From Eurosta solidaginis (taxonomy: Eukaryota > Arthropoda > Insecta > Diptera > Tephritidae), in the NCBI RefSeq assembly GCF_040869045.1, contig NC_090324.1, positions 51,799,346 to 51,863,345 of the forward strand: 64,000 bases of DNA. Direction: 5' to 3'. Below are positions 21,526-31,948 of the stretch, piece by piece. The notes below the pieces were generated by a model. That model made no database searches and was not told the DNA's origin. It saw only the letters and a program-made list of their open reading frames with translations. How positions within the stretch are numbered: the stretch's first letter is position 1; the number at the start of each line of letters is the position of its first letter. A program made the position numbers and the translations under genes.

Positions 21526-22400
21526 ATCGTGTTAACGGCCGAGCGGAAGGACAGACGGTCGACTGTGTATAAAAACTGGGCGTGGCTTCAACCGATTTCG
21601 CCCATTTTCAAAGAAAACAGTTACCGTAATAGAGTCTATGCCTCTACCAAATTTCACAAGGATTGGTAAATTTTGGTTCGACTTATGGCATTAAAATTAT
21701 TCTAGACAATTTAAACGAAAAGGGCGGAGCCACTCCCATTTTTAAATTTTATTTTATTTTTGTATTTTGTCGCACCATATCATTACTGGAGTTGAATTAT
21801 GACATAATTTACTTATATACTGTAAAGATATTTAATGTTTTGTTAAAATTTGACTACTATTTTTTTTTTTTTAGTGGGCTTGTTCGTCACCCGATTTTGC
21901 TAATTTTTGTTTAGCACACATATAGGAATAGGAGTAACGCTCCTGCCAAGTTTCATCATGACATTTTCACGACTGCCAAATTATAGGTTGCAAAACTTTC
22001 AAATTAACTTCTTTCAAAAGTGGGCGGTGCCACGCCCATTGTCCAACATTTTACTAGTTTTCTCTGCTACGTCATATGAATAATCGACCTACCAAATTTC
22101 ATCGCTTTATCCGTCTTTGGGTATGAAATATCGCACTTTTTCGGTTTTTCGAAATTTTCGTTCATTTAAATAGCGATCTGAGATAAGTGCCCAGGAACCT
22201 ACGTACCAAATTTCATCAAGATAACTAAAAATTCACTCAAGTTTACGGACGGACGGACATGGCTAAATAAATTTCTTTTTTCGCTCATTTTGATATATAG
22301 AAGTCTATATATATCTCGATTAGTTTATGCCGTTACGGATTACCGTTATGCGAACAAAATTAATATACTCTGTGAGCTCTGCTCAGCTGAGTATAAAAAT
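21526..22400 (+). repeat. Dispersed repeat (GTTAACGG ... GAGTATAAAA family), copy 1
   Basis: Non-coding. Shares many blocks with 26131-27072: TATCGTGTTAACGG, GGACGGACGGACATGGCT, TATGGAAGTCTATAT-like blocks, several GGCGTGGCCACGCCC-like stretches and a GAGTATAAAA end. Copy 1 begins exactly where the LINE tail ends, so the LINE inserted into it or next to it. Confidence 0.65.
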
Positions 22401-23154
22401 GAAAGATGTTGCTACTTTTAGCCTGTCGTGGCACCGGAAATGACCATATCGAATATGGTCGTTTGCAATAGCAGGTTGCGCTCCTCAGCTTGATTAGGCT
22501 CTTTCCGCGTATACGGTGTGCTGGTGTTAGGGGCCCTGAGATGATTGCGACGATTGGACGGTCGGAAAGTATTTGATGACGAGCCGCCCAGTTGCCAATT
22601 TTCCTGGACGAGATACTGAGCTTTCCAAATTTTGGTGCACTGGTGTGCGAAAGTCTCTGCCTGGAAGGCTTTATGGAATCGGCGATTGGCAAGTATTTAA
22701 TGTCAAGTCGCGCGACCGCCTTTCGTGTTGGACCAGCGGGTGGAAAGTATTTAATGCCGCGTCACTGCCTTCTATTGGAAGGATGCCAACTGTCTCATTT
22801 TGCTCCAGTTCCTCTTCCTCAACCTGTTGAGCCCACGATTTAGTCTCCTCGGTGAAATGTATCCACAGTGCATCGGACTCGTCGTCGATGTCGTCGTGGC
22901 GGTTTGACTATTCCGTTGGAGCCGATATGGTACACATTTCACCCCCTATATGTAGCGTGGTGTGATGTTCCTCACCACAGTAACGGCAGCGAGTGGAGCT
23001 TCGAGAGATCTCCCTACGGAGGAAGGGCGACAGATAATTCGGGTAGTACTTATTCTGTAATGAAAAGAAGGCGTTTTAATCGAGTACAAAATGAATTTGA
23101 AAGTAGAGGCGACGGGTGCGCGATGAGCAGTGAGGCGAAGTATTTTGCGATCTA
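22401..23154. other. Non-coding stretch before element B
   Basis: No convincing gene. A perfect hairpin GACCATAT / ATATGGTC lies at 22442-22460. AGTATTTAATG or AGTATTTGATG occurs three times (about 22567, 22691, 22745). This may be the decayed 3' end of element B. Confidence 0.4.
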
Positions 23155-23223
23155 ACTTCCGGATTCGTTCGATGGTAGTCGGACCCGTTTCACGATTGGT
23201 CTGGTGACTAGTCCTTTCTCGGT

Positions 23224-23691
23224 TCAAACTTTCACTACTCGGACGCGATTGTCCGAACCGCGATGTATATCGACGGCTCGGCCAAGTCGCCATTCGTTTG
23301 GAAGAACCTTATCTTCACGGAACACGACGAGATCATCCGCTTTCATGTGCGGCTGCTTTCGCTTCCACTTAGTCCTCTTCTGCAGCTCCGTAAGGTATTC
23401 GTTCTTCCCACGTTGACAGAATGAATGATGCAATGCTTTCATCTTTTGCCATCGGTTGATCATTGATGTTGGATTCTCGCTAACCTCAATCTCCGGGGGA
23501 GATAACAGAGAAGCGCCTATAAGAAAGTGTACAGGAGTCAATGGTTCTAAGCTCGATGGGTCTTTTGAAGCGGGACTAAGGGGTCTTGAGTTAAGACAAG
23601 CCTCAATTCTACATAAAAGTGTAAAAAACTCCTCCAACGTATATTTGAGTCCAGATGCTACTTTTCGAAAATGGGTGTTAAAGCTCTTCAC
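23224..23691 (-). pseudogene. BEL integrase C-terminus, element B
   Basis: Begins just after the catalytic-glutamate region (MKSFNTHFRKVAS) and runs through RIEACLNSRPLSPAS to LPNEWRLGRAVDI of the DUF5641-type tail. The upstream integrase core is disrupted. Confidence 0.83.
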
Positions 23692-24349
23692 GCCAGCCTC
23701 CCATAAGCCCCCCCCGTGGGGAGCTGATGCTGGTATGAAATGCTAAGAAAGCTCTTAATAGAAGTACTTCGAAAGAAGTGCTGTACGATAATCAGATATA
23801 AAAGCCTTAAATTCAGCCTTAGAAGATATTGAGGCCCCAACGAAATTAGTTCCGTTGTTTGAATATATGTTTTTAGGACATCCCCTACGCGATATGAATC
23901 TAGAAAAGGCTGCTAGAAAGCTGGCAGAGCTAAGGTCATTTGTGGGTTCTAGATGAATGGCCTTCGTTGCGAAACAGACGACTCGACGTACTCGAATAAG
24001 CCGCTCGAATAAGTCGCAACATTAACTGCTGTTCTCCATGAAGTGACATTTCATGGATAAACTTCACTAACAAGCGTGAGTAATGGCAGTTAAACGGCAG
24101 AAGGATTGGGTGCCGTTCTTTGTAATTGAGGTCTCGAGATGCTCCGAGATGACCTCCGCTTCTTGGAACTTTGCTTGAGTCGATAAATGGATTTAAGGTT
24201 GGAATTTCGCCTTTAACGCTTATCGCAAGTCCAGACTTTAAATTCGAAACCTCGGCTGAAAAATGTTGTTGCTGGCAGAGGGCAATTATTTGATGTGTTG
24301 TACCTTTTATTTCCTCCGGGGAGATTGATACAGAAGCTGCTTGAAACAT
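23692..24349 (-). pseudogene. BEL integrase N-terminal part and core, element B
   Basis: 23936-24349 encodes the H2C2 region approach (NYKERHPILLPFNCHYSRLLVKFIHEMSLHGEQQLMLRLIR). The core between 23692 and 23940 keeps only scattered matches (for example the NGTNFVGAS region near 23840), with frameshifts and a deletion. Confidence 0.7.
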
Positions 24350-24982
24350 TGATTTCTGAGTGGGGTGGCTCCTTTGAATGAAACGAAAGATGAACTATAG
24401 CCCTTGCAAGCGAAGAGAAGAGTTGGAGTATATCCGACACTTCAACGACTTTCGTTGCGTGAGAGAACACGCGCTTTCCCTCTTCGTCGGCTTGGAAGAC
24501 CGACTCTTGTTTTGGCCCTTCTGTCTTGCCTTCTTGCAGCCAAGAAGGGCCCTGCCACCACAAAGAATTGTCAATAAAATCCGGAGCTGTTACTCCACTA
24601 AATCGGCTGAATTCGAGAATGAGTCCACGTGATACCAGTGATGCTGCCCCACCTTGTCGATGATTTTGGTAACCCTGTGCGACACGAAGGTTGACCAGGA
24701 GCATGGTGGTTTTCTCAGCCAAGCGAGCACGATAGTGGAGTCAGTCCAGAGATAAACCTGCAGGGATCGAAGATCGAGGTTAGTGACGACTGATTCCATC
24801 ATTTCGGCCAAGATTAATGCTCCACACAATTCCAAGCTCGGAAGAGATATCGTTTTCACTGGAGCTACTCGAGTCTTGGCTAACAGCAGATTTATGTGGA
24901 CCTCCTCGCCTTCTTCCGCGCGCATAAAAATGGCTGCCGCGTAGGCCTTTTCAGAGGCGTCAAAAAACCCGTGGAGTTCCAT
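24213..24982 (-). pseudogene. BEL RNase H region, element B
   Basis: 24590-24982 holds LHGFFDASEKAYAAAIFMR, LPSLELCGALILAEMM and LWTDSTIVLAWLRKPPCSW. Continues in another frame (24213-24722) with SLWWQGPSWLQE. The same order as in element C. Confidence 0.82.
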
Positions 24983-25006
24983 TTTGTAGGATGGAGAGAA
25001 TTTAAC

Positions 25007-25937
25007 TCATCGTGGTATACGGATGTTGTCAATTGCGGAATACCCGGTTGAGAATTTATGCCAACACTCTAATGTGGTCGAAGACACTTGTTCATCCCAA
25101 CCTATTCCCTCTAACAAGACATTTTGCATCAACATTTTCGCTACTATAATTATTGGAGCCAGCCATCCAAGAGGGTCGAATAGTTCGCGATGGCCGACAG
25201 AATATTGCATTTTGTCACTTCTTGGCATTGACCGACGTCTGTAGCGGTGAAATAGAACAGGTCTGAACAAGCATTCCACCGGATGCCAAGGGCTTTAACG
25301 CTGCTTTCATTTTCGAAATCCAAAAAATTTTCGTTAAGCGAGTGGGCAACAGGAATGTCGCGCAAAGCTTGCTTGCAATTGGCAGTCCACTTTCTAAGTG
25401 GGAAACGTTCCGAACTTAAAGCCCCGGAAATTTCATCCTGTGCTTTGATGGTGGATTCTAAGACATGCCCACCTGCAAGTACGTCGTCGACGTACATATG
25501 TCGCATTAAAATAATGGAGGCGACCGGATGTGTCTTGAACATCGTCCGCCAATTGAAGTAATGTTCTTATTGTGGGGAGCGCAGTTTACGCTGAAAGTGA
25601 CCGTATTTAATTAGAATTGACGAATGGGTTCAACTGTGGACTCACGAAAAAGAATCCTTTGAAATTTCCTCTGCTGATGATGGACAAATATTTGGCGATA
25701 CATCTTCTCGATGTCTCTACTGAAGACGAATTTAAACAGTCTCCATCTAAGAATCGAGATCGTAAGATCGGTTTTAAGGATGGTGTCGTTCAAACTCACA
25801 ACATTGTCCGAGGAACACGAACCATTAAACACAACTCTCACCTTCGTAGAAGCGCTTTCAATCTTGCTTACCGAATGATGGGGTAGGAAGTAGGACTGGG
25901 ACTGATTTTCGGACGTGCTTGGTCGGATTTCAGACAT
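25007..25937 (-). pseudogene. BEL reverse transcriptase, element B
   Basis: 25611-25937 has KVRVVFNGS and FSRDIEKMYRQI; 25150-25542 has the catalytic MYVDDVLAGG and GFPLRKW-like SERFPLRKW; 25007-25279 has FDPLGWLAPIIIVAKMLMQ. A gap and frame changes near 25545-25610 disrupt it. Confidence 0.83.
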
Positions 25938-26010
25938 ATGACTTAACTGATCATATTCCTTAAGGACTCTCGTATACTGCTCTCGTAAAGAGGGGTTTGT
26001 GGCTAGCCTT

Positions 26011-26130
26011 GCTTCATTAATTTATGTCGTATATTTGATTGTAACATAATGTCGGAAGGGTGAATTTATTTTGATTTTTACTGATGGCCAAAAAGGCAAA
26101 ACGTTCTCCAGAAAAAAATTTCGATTATGC
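26011..26130. other. Short spacer, nothing seen
   Basis: AT-rich, between the truncated end of element B and the next dispersed repeat. Confidence 0.4.
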
Positions 26131-27072
26131 AACAAGTAAGGAAGTCTAAGTTCGGGTGAAACCAAACATTACATACCCAGCTGTACATTTGAAATGCTGT
26201 TGTTGTTTGTTTTGTGTGCTTAATAGTGTTACAAGGCTGCGTAATAATACATATACATATGGTTCTATTCTGAACTAATTTTTCTTCGAGTTATGGCTCC
26301 GGAAACATAGAAAATTGTTTAGTCATAAAAGGGAGGTGCCAGGACCATTTTTTAAAATTTGAAGTTTTTCCTATTTATTGTTATAAGTCCACTTGGGAAA
26401 TGAAATACCATTGATATAAAGCTCTTTTTGCAAAGATATAGCTTATTTTATTCGTCCACGACCCTTTTAAAAATCTTTTATATACAAGTGCGCGTGGTCC
26501 TTAACCTATTTCGTTAATTTTTCTTCAAAGCATTCCTTATAGTAAAGGAAACCCCTCTGCCGAATTTTGTTATGATAGGTTTAACGAATTTTGATTACGA
26601 TTAATAATATTTGTAAAATTGATTTTACCACAAGTGGGCAGTGCCACGCCCATTTAAAAATTTTTTTCAAATTTTTATCAAGAGTCTCATTATCAATCCA
26701 CACGTCAAATTTCAACATTCTAGGTGTATTATTTACTAAATAATCAGGTTTTTTGTGTTTTCCAAAATGTTATATATATAAAAAGTGGGCGTAGTTATCA
26801 TCCGATTTCGCTCATTTTCAATACCAATATATTCTGGCTCCAGATAAGCTTGTGTTCCAAATTTGGTGAAGATATCTCAATACCTACTCAAGTTATCGTG
26901 TTAACGGTCAGACGGAAGGACGGACGGACATGGCTCAATCAAATTTTTTTCGATACTGACAATTTTGATATATGGAAGTCTATATCTATCTCGATTCCTT
27001 TATACCTGTGCAACCCACCTTTAACAAATCAAAATGATAATACCCTGTGTATAAGTACAGCTCGGTATAAAA
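26131..27072 (+). repeat. Dispersed repeat (GTTAACGG ... GAGTATAAAA family), copy 2
   Basis: Starts CAACAAGTAAGGAAGTCTAA with a TTCGGGTG...AACATTACATACCCAGCTG block. The reverse complement of this start is seen at 38463-38516. It ends GCTCGGTATAAAAA. No coding capacity. It has the same internal blocks as 21526-22400. Confidence 0.65.
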
Positions 27073-27480
27073 AGGAAGTCGAAGACAAAAATTGCAAAGC
27101 GTCTGCCCAACAAAATGGGCCAATGTCATGAAACGGTATCCACTTACATTGAACTTCAGCCAGCAATATTAGAAGCCCTTGAAGAGGATCCGAAAAATGC
27201 ACGTAGTGCTGAATTACTTTTATAATCCAAAATTTAAAACTTAAGTAGCCTACAGGTATCGTAAACTTTTTGCCGCTAAAAATTTCAAATAGCACTGTGT
27301 ATAAATTTCAGTAAGAATACTAACCCAAATCCCGAAATAACTCATCAAAATCTAGAAATATTAGTATAATACAACTAAATAAGTGAGCAGAAAAATGAAA
27401 AAACTCGAAATTTAGGTACAAATATTTATTTATTATTTCAAAAAAGATCACAAATCACACTTTATTTAAAATAAATATCG
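27073..27480. other. No gene or named repeat seen
   Basis: AT-rich non-coding sequence between a dispersed repeat and the R1-like LINE remnant. Confidence 0.4.
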
Positions 27481-28017
27481 GTAAAAATATATTTTTTAAC
27501 TTTCCCCTTTAGGGTATCGGGATTCGCAGTACTAATTTCGGGATTTGCACTCCTACATCGACGTTGCTCACCACCCACCACTATAATGCATGTTATTTTT
27601 TTCCGAGGAGAAAGCATCGCACTAAACCTCCTACCGCCTGAGTACCATTTACCCCCCGCTACTACCGTCAAGTATTCCGTCGGGAGGTAGGTTGAGCACT
27701 AAGCTCTACGTCTGACGGGTTCACGTTGCTGTACTTTGATAGTCCCGCTGTATAGTTAAAGCTGGCACTGACACGCCTTGCTTACTATCTCTATGTGCTT
27801 TACACATACCACTTCTACGAATATTTCCAAGCATACCTTAAACACTGTGCATACAGTGCTTTTGGCATGTTTGTGCGTTGGACTACTTGTATTGTAGGTT
27901 TTTTTTATAGCTGTATATATCTAAATATATATATATATATATATATATTTTCATTAAATTTTAATAGTTTTTCTTCCCCACAATACGTAACCACGGCTTT
28001 TCTCGTACTTCCACCGG

Positions 28018-28281
28018 TTGGAGAGGCCTTGTCTCCAATCCGTGTATAAACCCCGATTACATGTGATACCTTTACACTCCTAATCGTTGTTTTTACAGTT
28101 GGAGAGGCCTTGTCTCCAATCTGTAGGTTTGTCGTTACGTGTATGTTGACTGCTGCGCGGTTGAAGAGGCCGTGTCTTCAATCCGTCGCCCGGTTTACTA
28201 TTACATAACCTGCATATATTTCGGACTTTCTTATTTTATCATTCTGACGCAACTAATTGTACGGAGGCCTTGCATCCAATA
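28018..28281 (-). repeat. Hairpin repeats in the R1-like LINE 3' UTR
   Basis: Perfect 7-7-7 hairpins at 28018-28038 and 28099-28119 (TTGGAGA / TCTCCAA, loop GGCCTTG) and at 28161-28181 (TTGAAGA / TCTTCAA, loop GGCCGTG). The third differs by a compensating pair change. A degenerate fourth, GGAGGCCTTGCATCC, is at 28263-28277. Spacing is 81, 62 and about 100 bases, so the hairpins are conserved while the spacers are not. Confidence 0.8.
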
Positions 28282-28342
28282 CGTGCTCAGCTCGATCCCC
28301 TCCACCTTTGCAGTTTTTTCTCCGCCAACAAAACTCGACTGT

Positions 28343-29446
28343 TCAATGTTCGCTGCTGCGCCGGAGCCTTTCCAGACTTCGTAAGCACTTCATTATTTCC
28401 ACTATTACATCGCATGCCGCGGACCATTTTACCTTGCTCTGTAGCATGCATCCAACAATTGTCTCAGGAGCGTAATCCTCTCCAAAAATTCTGAGTAGTT
28501 TGCATCCCGAGTTATAGAACCTAGGACACTCGGAAAATACTTGGTAAACATCTTCTATTGTATCGCCGCCACAGGGACCGTATATGTTGTTAGGCACATG
28601 ATTGAATCGGTGCAAATATTTCTTAAAGCATCCGTGACCACTCAGAAACTGTGTGAGGTAGAAATCTACCTCGCCGTGCTTTCTAGATATCCATATATTA
28701 ATATCTGGCATACATCGGTTTGTCCAGCGCCCGTTTGTTGAGGCATTCCACCTGAGCTGCCAGTTCTGCACGCTTAGCTCTTGTGCTCCATCACGTGAGT
28801 TTTGATCCTGATAAAACGTCGCTGCTTCTTTTCCTAATATGTCTATAGGACACATTCCTACGATGATTAGTGCTGCGTCGTCAGAGACAGTTTTAAAGGC
28901 GCTACAGATGCGTAGCGCACACAGGTGGTAGGTCGACTTTACCCCGCGAAAGAATGATATATACTCCGTGGCCTGATGCCAAACAGCATCCCCGTGAAGT
29001 ATTTGGCTTTTTACAATGCCAGCCAGAAGTTGACGCCATCGTTTCTCTGGTCCTCTTGCATTTATCATTATCCTAGAAAATACTGGTACGGTTTTTGTTA
29101 ACTTTACATTGGCATACTCTAAGTGGGTTTTGAATAACAACCTCCTGTCTATCAAAACCCCCAAGTATTTTATTGCAGGCAGCGTGTCGATGTCATGGCG
29201 GCCGATCCTTATTGTGACCTGCCCCACCCTCTTCCTACTTGATATGAGTACAGCCTCTGTCTTTTGTTCCACCAGCTGCAGTTCATTTTCCGTAAGCCAC
29301 GATTGAACCATCGCTATGCTTGCATTAGATTTGGCGCATATTTCGGCTAGGTCCTGGCCGTGTCTACCAATGCGATATCGTCCGCGAAGCCCATAATTTT
29401 CACCCCATTGGGTACCTTGAGGCGCAATACTCCGTCTACAATGCAT
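28343..29446 (-). pseudogene. R1-like LINE, RT C-terminal region and Cys/His motif
   Basis: 367 open residues. Begins after the YADD region (downstream features such as AIKYLGVLIDRRLLFKTHL are clear) and ends with CGGDTIEDVYQVFSECPRF, the Cys/His pattern of R1-type elements. The first 30 residues do not look like RT. The catalytic centre is not present in this frame. Confidence 0.75.
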
Positions 29447-29460
29447 GTAGATACGCGAAT

Positions 29461-29929
29461 TCTGCGTGCTTTGTTTTCTTCTTTCCTTTGTTTTCTTTAC
29501 ACTCGTTTTTAATAATGCGATCGCAAATCGATATTATTTTTAACTTAAATTGTTTTCAACAATAATGATTATGGAAATAAACTCGATGGGAGTGATTTTG
29601 GTGGTTTTCTGAACTAAATGGTAACTGTTGTTGTAAAACAAAAACAGTGTCTAATGGGCAATTTAGGCCGTATGTTGGCGCGGCCAAAAAAACATAATTG
29701 GCAAACTATGCAGCGCATTGAAACGATTATTAAAACTATTAATTTGGACACTTCTTCATATATTTATTTTAATTAGTTTGGAAAGACCTAATAAGCACTC
29801 ACTGCAAAATAATTAAATTACCACTTTTTGTTTTGTTTATGTCCGTCCAGATGGCGCTAGCCGAAGATATTTAAATAGAAATTGGTATTGGAAGACAAAA
29901 AAACCAAAACCACCAAATAACTCGCGCAC
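29461..29929. other. AT-rich spacer, nothing seen
   Basis: No reading frame or repeat recognised. It ends in the left target duplication of the next LINE. Confidence 0.4.
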
Positions 29930-31081
29930 AATTTGAACTGATTAAATTAAATTAAAGACCGATGAGCTTTGCAACAGAATAAAGGGCTACCTCCCTGATC
30001 TCTCCAGGTTTTTCGCCTCGCGAAACCTGGTATTATCACCGACTAAATCCTCCGCGACCTTATTTACAACATGGACGTCCCAAATGTCGACCAGTTTGAA
30101 CATCCACGTCAATGGCACTACGCTACCGACTGTCCTACACCCCAAAATCTTGGGTGTCACGTTTGATCAGGATCTACATTTTGGTGAGCACGCAGCCGCA
30201 ATTGTTCCGAAAATTCAGAGCTGTAATAAAATCCTCAAATCCCTCGCTGGCAGTACTTGGGGAGAAGACAAAGAAACTCTCATTACCATATACAAAGCAA
30301 TTGGCCAGCCGATTGCGTGCTACGCGCCCCCTATATGGTCGCCTAGCCTAAAAATTACACTCTGGAAGAAGCAACAGGCCTGCCCAAATACTGCTCTCAG
30401 AATCGCCACGGGCTGTCTTCTTATATCCCCAGAACACCATCTACATAATGAGGCGAGAATATTCCCCATCAGGGAGAGAAATGAGATGCTAACCAAACAG
30501 TTCCTGTTGAATACCTAGAAACCTAGGTATCCCAACAGACATCTGATTGATGTGCCAACACCGCCTAGGGACTTAAGGAGTCATCTACGTAAGCATTTTG
30601 GGGAAATACGGCACCTGAGAACTCAGCCGTATGAAGCAAAAAAACACAAGCAGGTCCTTGGTGAACTCCACAAACAGGCGTCGGACCTTTATGCCAGGAA
30701 TTGCCCTGTGAATCCAGTACTCAAAGAACAGTACCCAAAACTCGCGGAAGAGGAACGCATACTCCCCAAGGAAACGCGAGTCACTCTAGCTCAACTTCGA
30801 TCTGGATACAGTAACAGGTTAAACTCTTACCTATCCAGAATCAACCCCGACATACAAAATGTATGACCCGCTTGCAATGTGTCCCCACATGACACCAACC
30901 ATCTCTTTAATTGTAATGTGGAACCAATGCCTCTAACACCCCTTTCATTATGGTCCACCCCTGTTGAAACAGCAAGTTTTCTTGGACTCCCGTTAGAGGA
31001 TATTGATGACAATTTGTGATCGGTCGCAGCTGTTAGGTGGGGCGAAGCACTGCTACAACAACAACAACAATTTGAACTGAT
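29930..31081 (+). mobile_element. 5'-truncated jockey-like LINE with 13-bp target duplication
   Basis: AATTTGAACTGAT occurs at 29930-29942 and again at 31069-31081, directly after a (CAA)n tail at 31055-31070. Between them is the C-terminal part of a jockey-like RT (30084-30518, 30552-30866), interrupted by a stop. This is a textbook 5'-truncated LINE insertion; two bases of the duplication could belong to the tail. Confidence 0.82.
30084..30866 (+). pseudogene. Jockey-like LINE RT C-terminal fragment
   Basis: Frame 1 (30084-30518) has LHPKILGVTFDQDLHFGEH, GEDKETLITIYKAI and ATGCLLISPEHHLHNEA; a stop after FLLNT separates it from the continuation (30552-30866) with LRKHFGEIRHLRTQ and AQLRSGYSNRLNSYLSRI. 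RT catalytic motifs lie upstream of the truncation. A homologous piece is at 58780-59260. Confidence 0.8.
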
Positions 31082-31667
31082 ATTTTTTGGAAAATCCGCG
31101 GAAATCACTTAATCAACTTTTATTTGGTTTTCTTATTTTATTCAATCTTAATATATAAAAATCACGTGTCACTATGTTTGGCGTCAAAGGACTCATAAAC
31201 TACTGAACCGATTTTGAAATTGTTTTGCACCCCGTTTGTAGTTTGATCTAACTTGAAATATAGGATAGGTTATATCTCAGTTTATAGTCGCAATATTATT
31301 TTATTGCAATTTTTTTTATTTGTTTATACGTAATAATAAAATGTTACGTATACGCACCGGCGCTCACATTTTCAGGGGTGCGGATATACTTCCGTGTAAT
31401 TGGTAGGTGTTTAATTAAACAACGTGCTTATCAATAAAAAATATTATAGCGAATGATATCAAGTATAGCACATCACCAGGCCCGCCGAGAGGGTGGGGGG
31501 AGGGGGGAGGTTTCTGAGGGGGCCCGCGATTTAGATATACTATAACATTTTTTTTTTAATTCAGGAGAGTCTTTAGTTGTTCCATATGCAATTCTTAAGC
31601 CGAATTTCAAAAGCAACGCAAATCTGCATTTCGTTTTAATATTATAGTGAAGTCTGAAAAATAAAAA
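31082..31667. other. Non-coding repeat-like stretch
   Basis: Contains ATATAAAAATCACGTG and AACTACTGAACCGATTTTG, the opening seen in many short insect repeats (compare 35770-35970). A G-rich tract is at 31490-31510. No gene. Confidence 0.45.
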
Positions 31668-31940
31668 TCTATATATATAAAAAGAAAGGCTAAAATGTGT
31701 GTTAGTTGGTCGCCGGTGTTTGAAGAGATGCGTCCGTCGATTTTGTTCAAGCTTTAACACAAGTTGCGTAAACCTCACGCCGTGGTTACTACATAGGTTT
31801 GGTTGCGATCGAAGTACAGGGTCTCGAGATATAGGCCGAAAAGTGGACCCAAGTACCCCTAGAATGTGTTTATAGAATATGGATAGCAAATGAAAGCTGT
31901 TGATGAGTGCTTTAGTAGAGGGTAATTTTCATACCCCTGG

Positions 31941-31948
31941 GTGACTAG
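31941..31948. repeat. Target duplication of the hAT-like element, left
   Basis: GTGACTAG, repeated at 34286-34293. The uninterrupted site is represented in the related repeat at about 36403-36415 (GGTGACTAAGGTCTCGAG). Confidence 0.85.

Larger units (their letters stand above)
23155..26010 (-). mobile_element. Decayed BEL/Pao pol fragment, element B
   Basis: Homologous in order to the RT, RNase H, integrase and DUF5641-type regions of element C, but broken into at least seven frames and truncated upstream within the RT. No LTRs, gag or protease were found, and there are internal deletions around 23740-23990. Confidence 0.85.
27500..29460 (-). mobile_element. R1-like LINE remnant, 5'-truncated
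   Basis: The coding part is 28343-29446 on the minus strand, followed by a roughly 800-bp 3' UTR with hairpin repeats. The left boundary is uncertain; I placed it at the loss of GC-richer sequence. The right end (about 29460) is a 5' truncation inside the RT domain. Confidence 0.65.
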
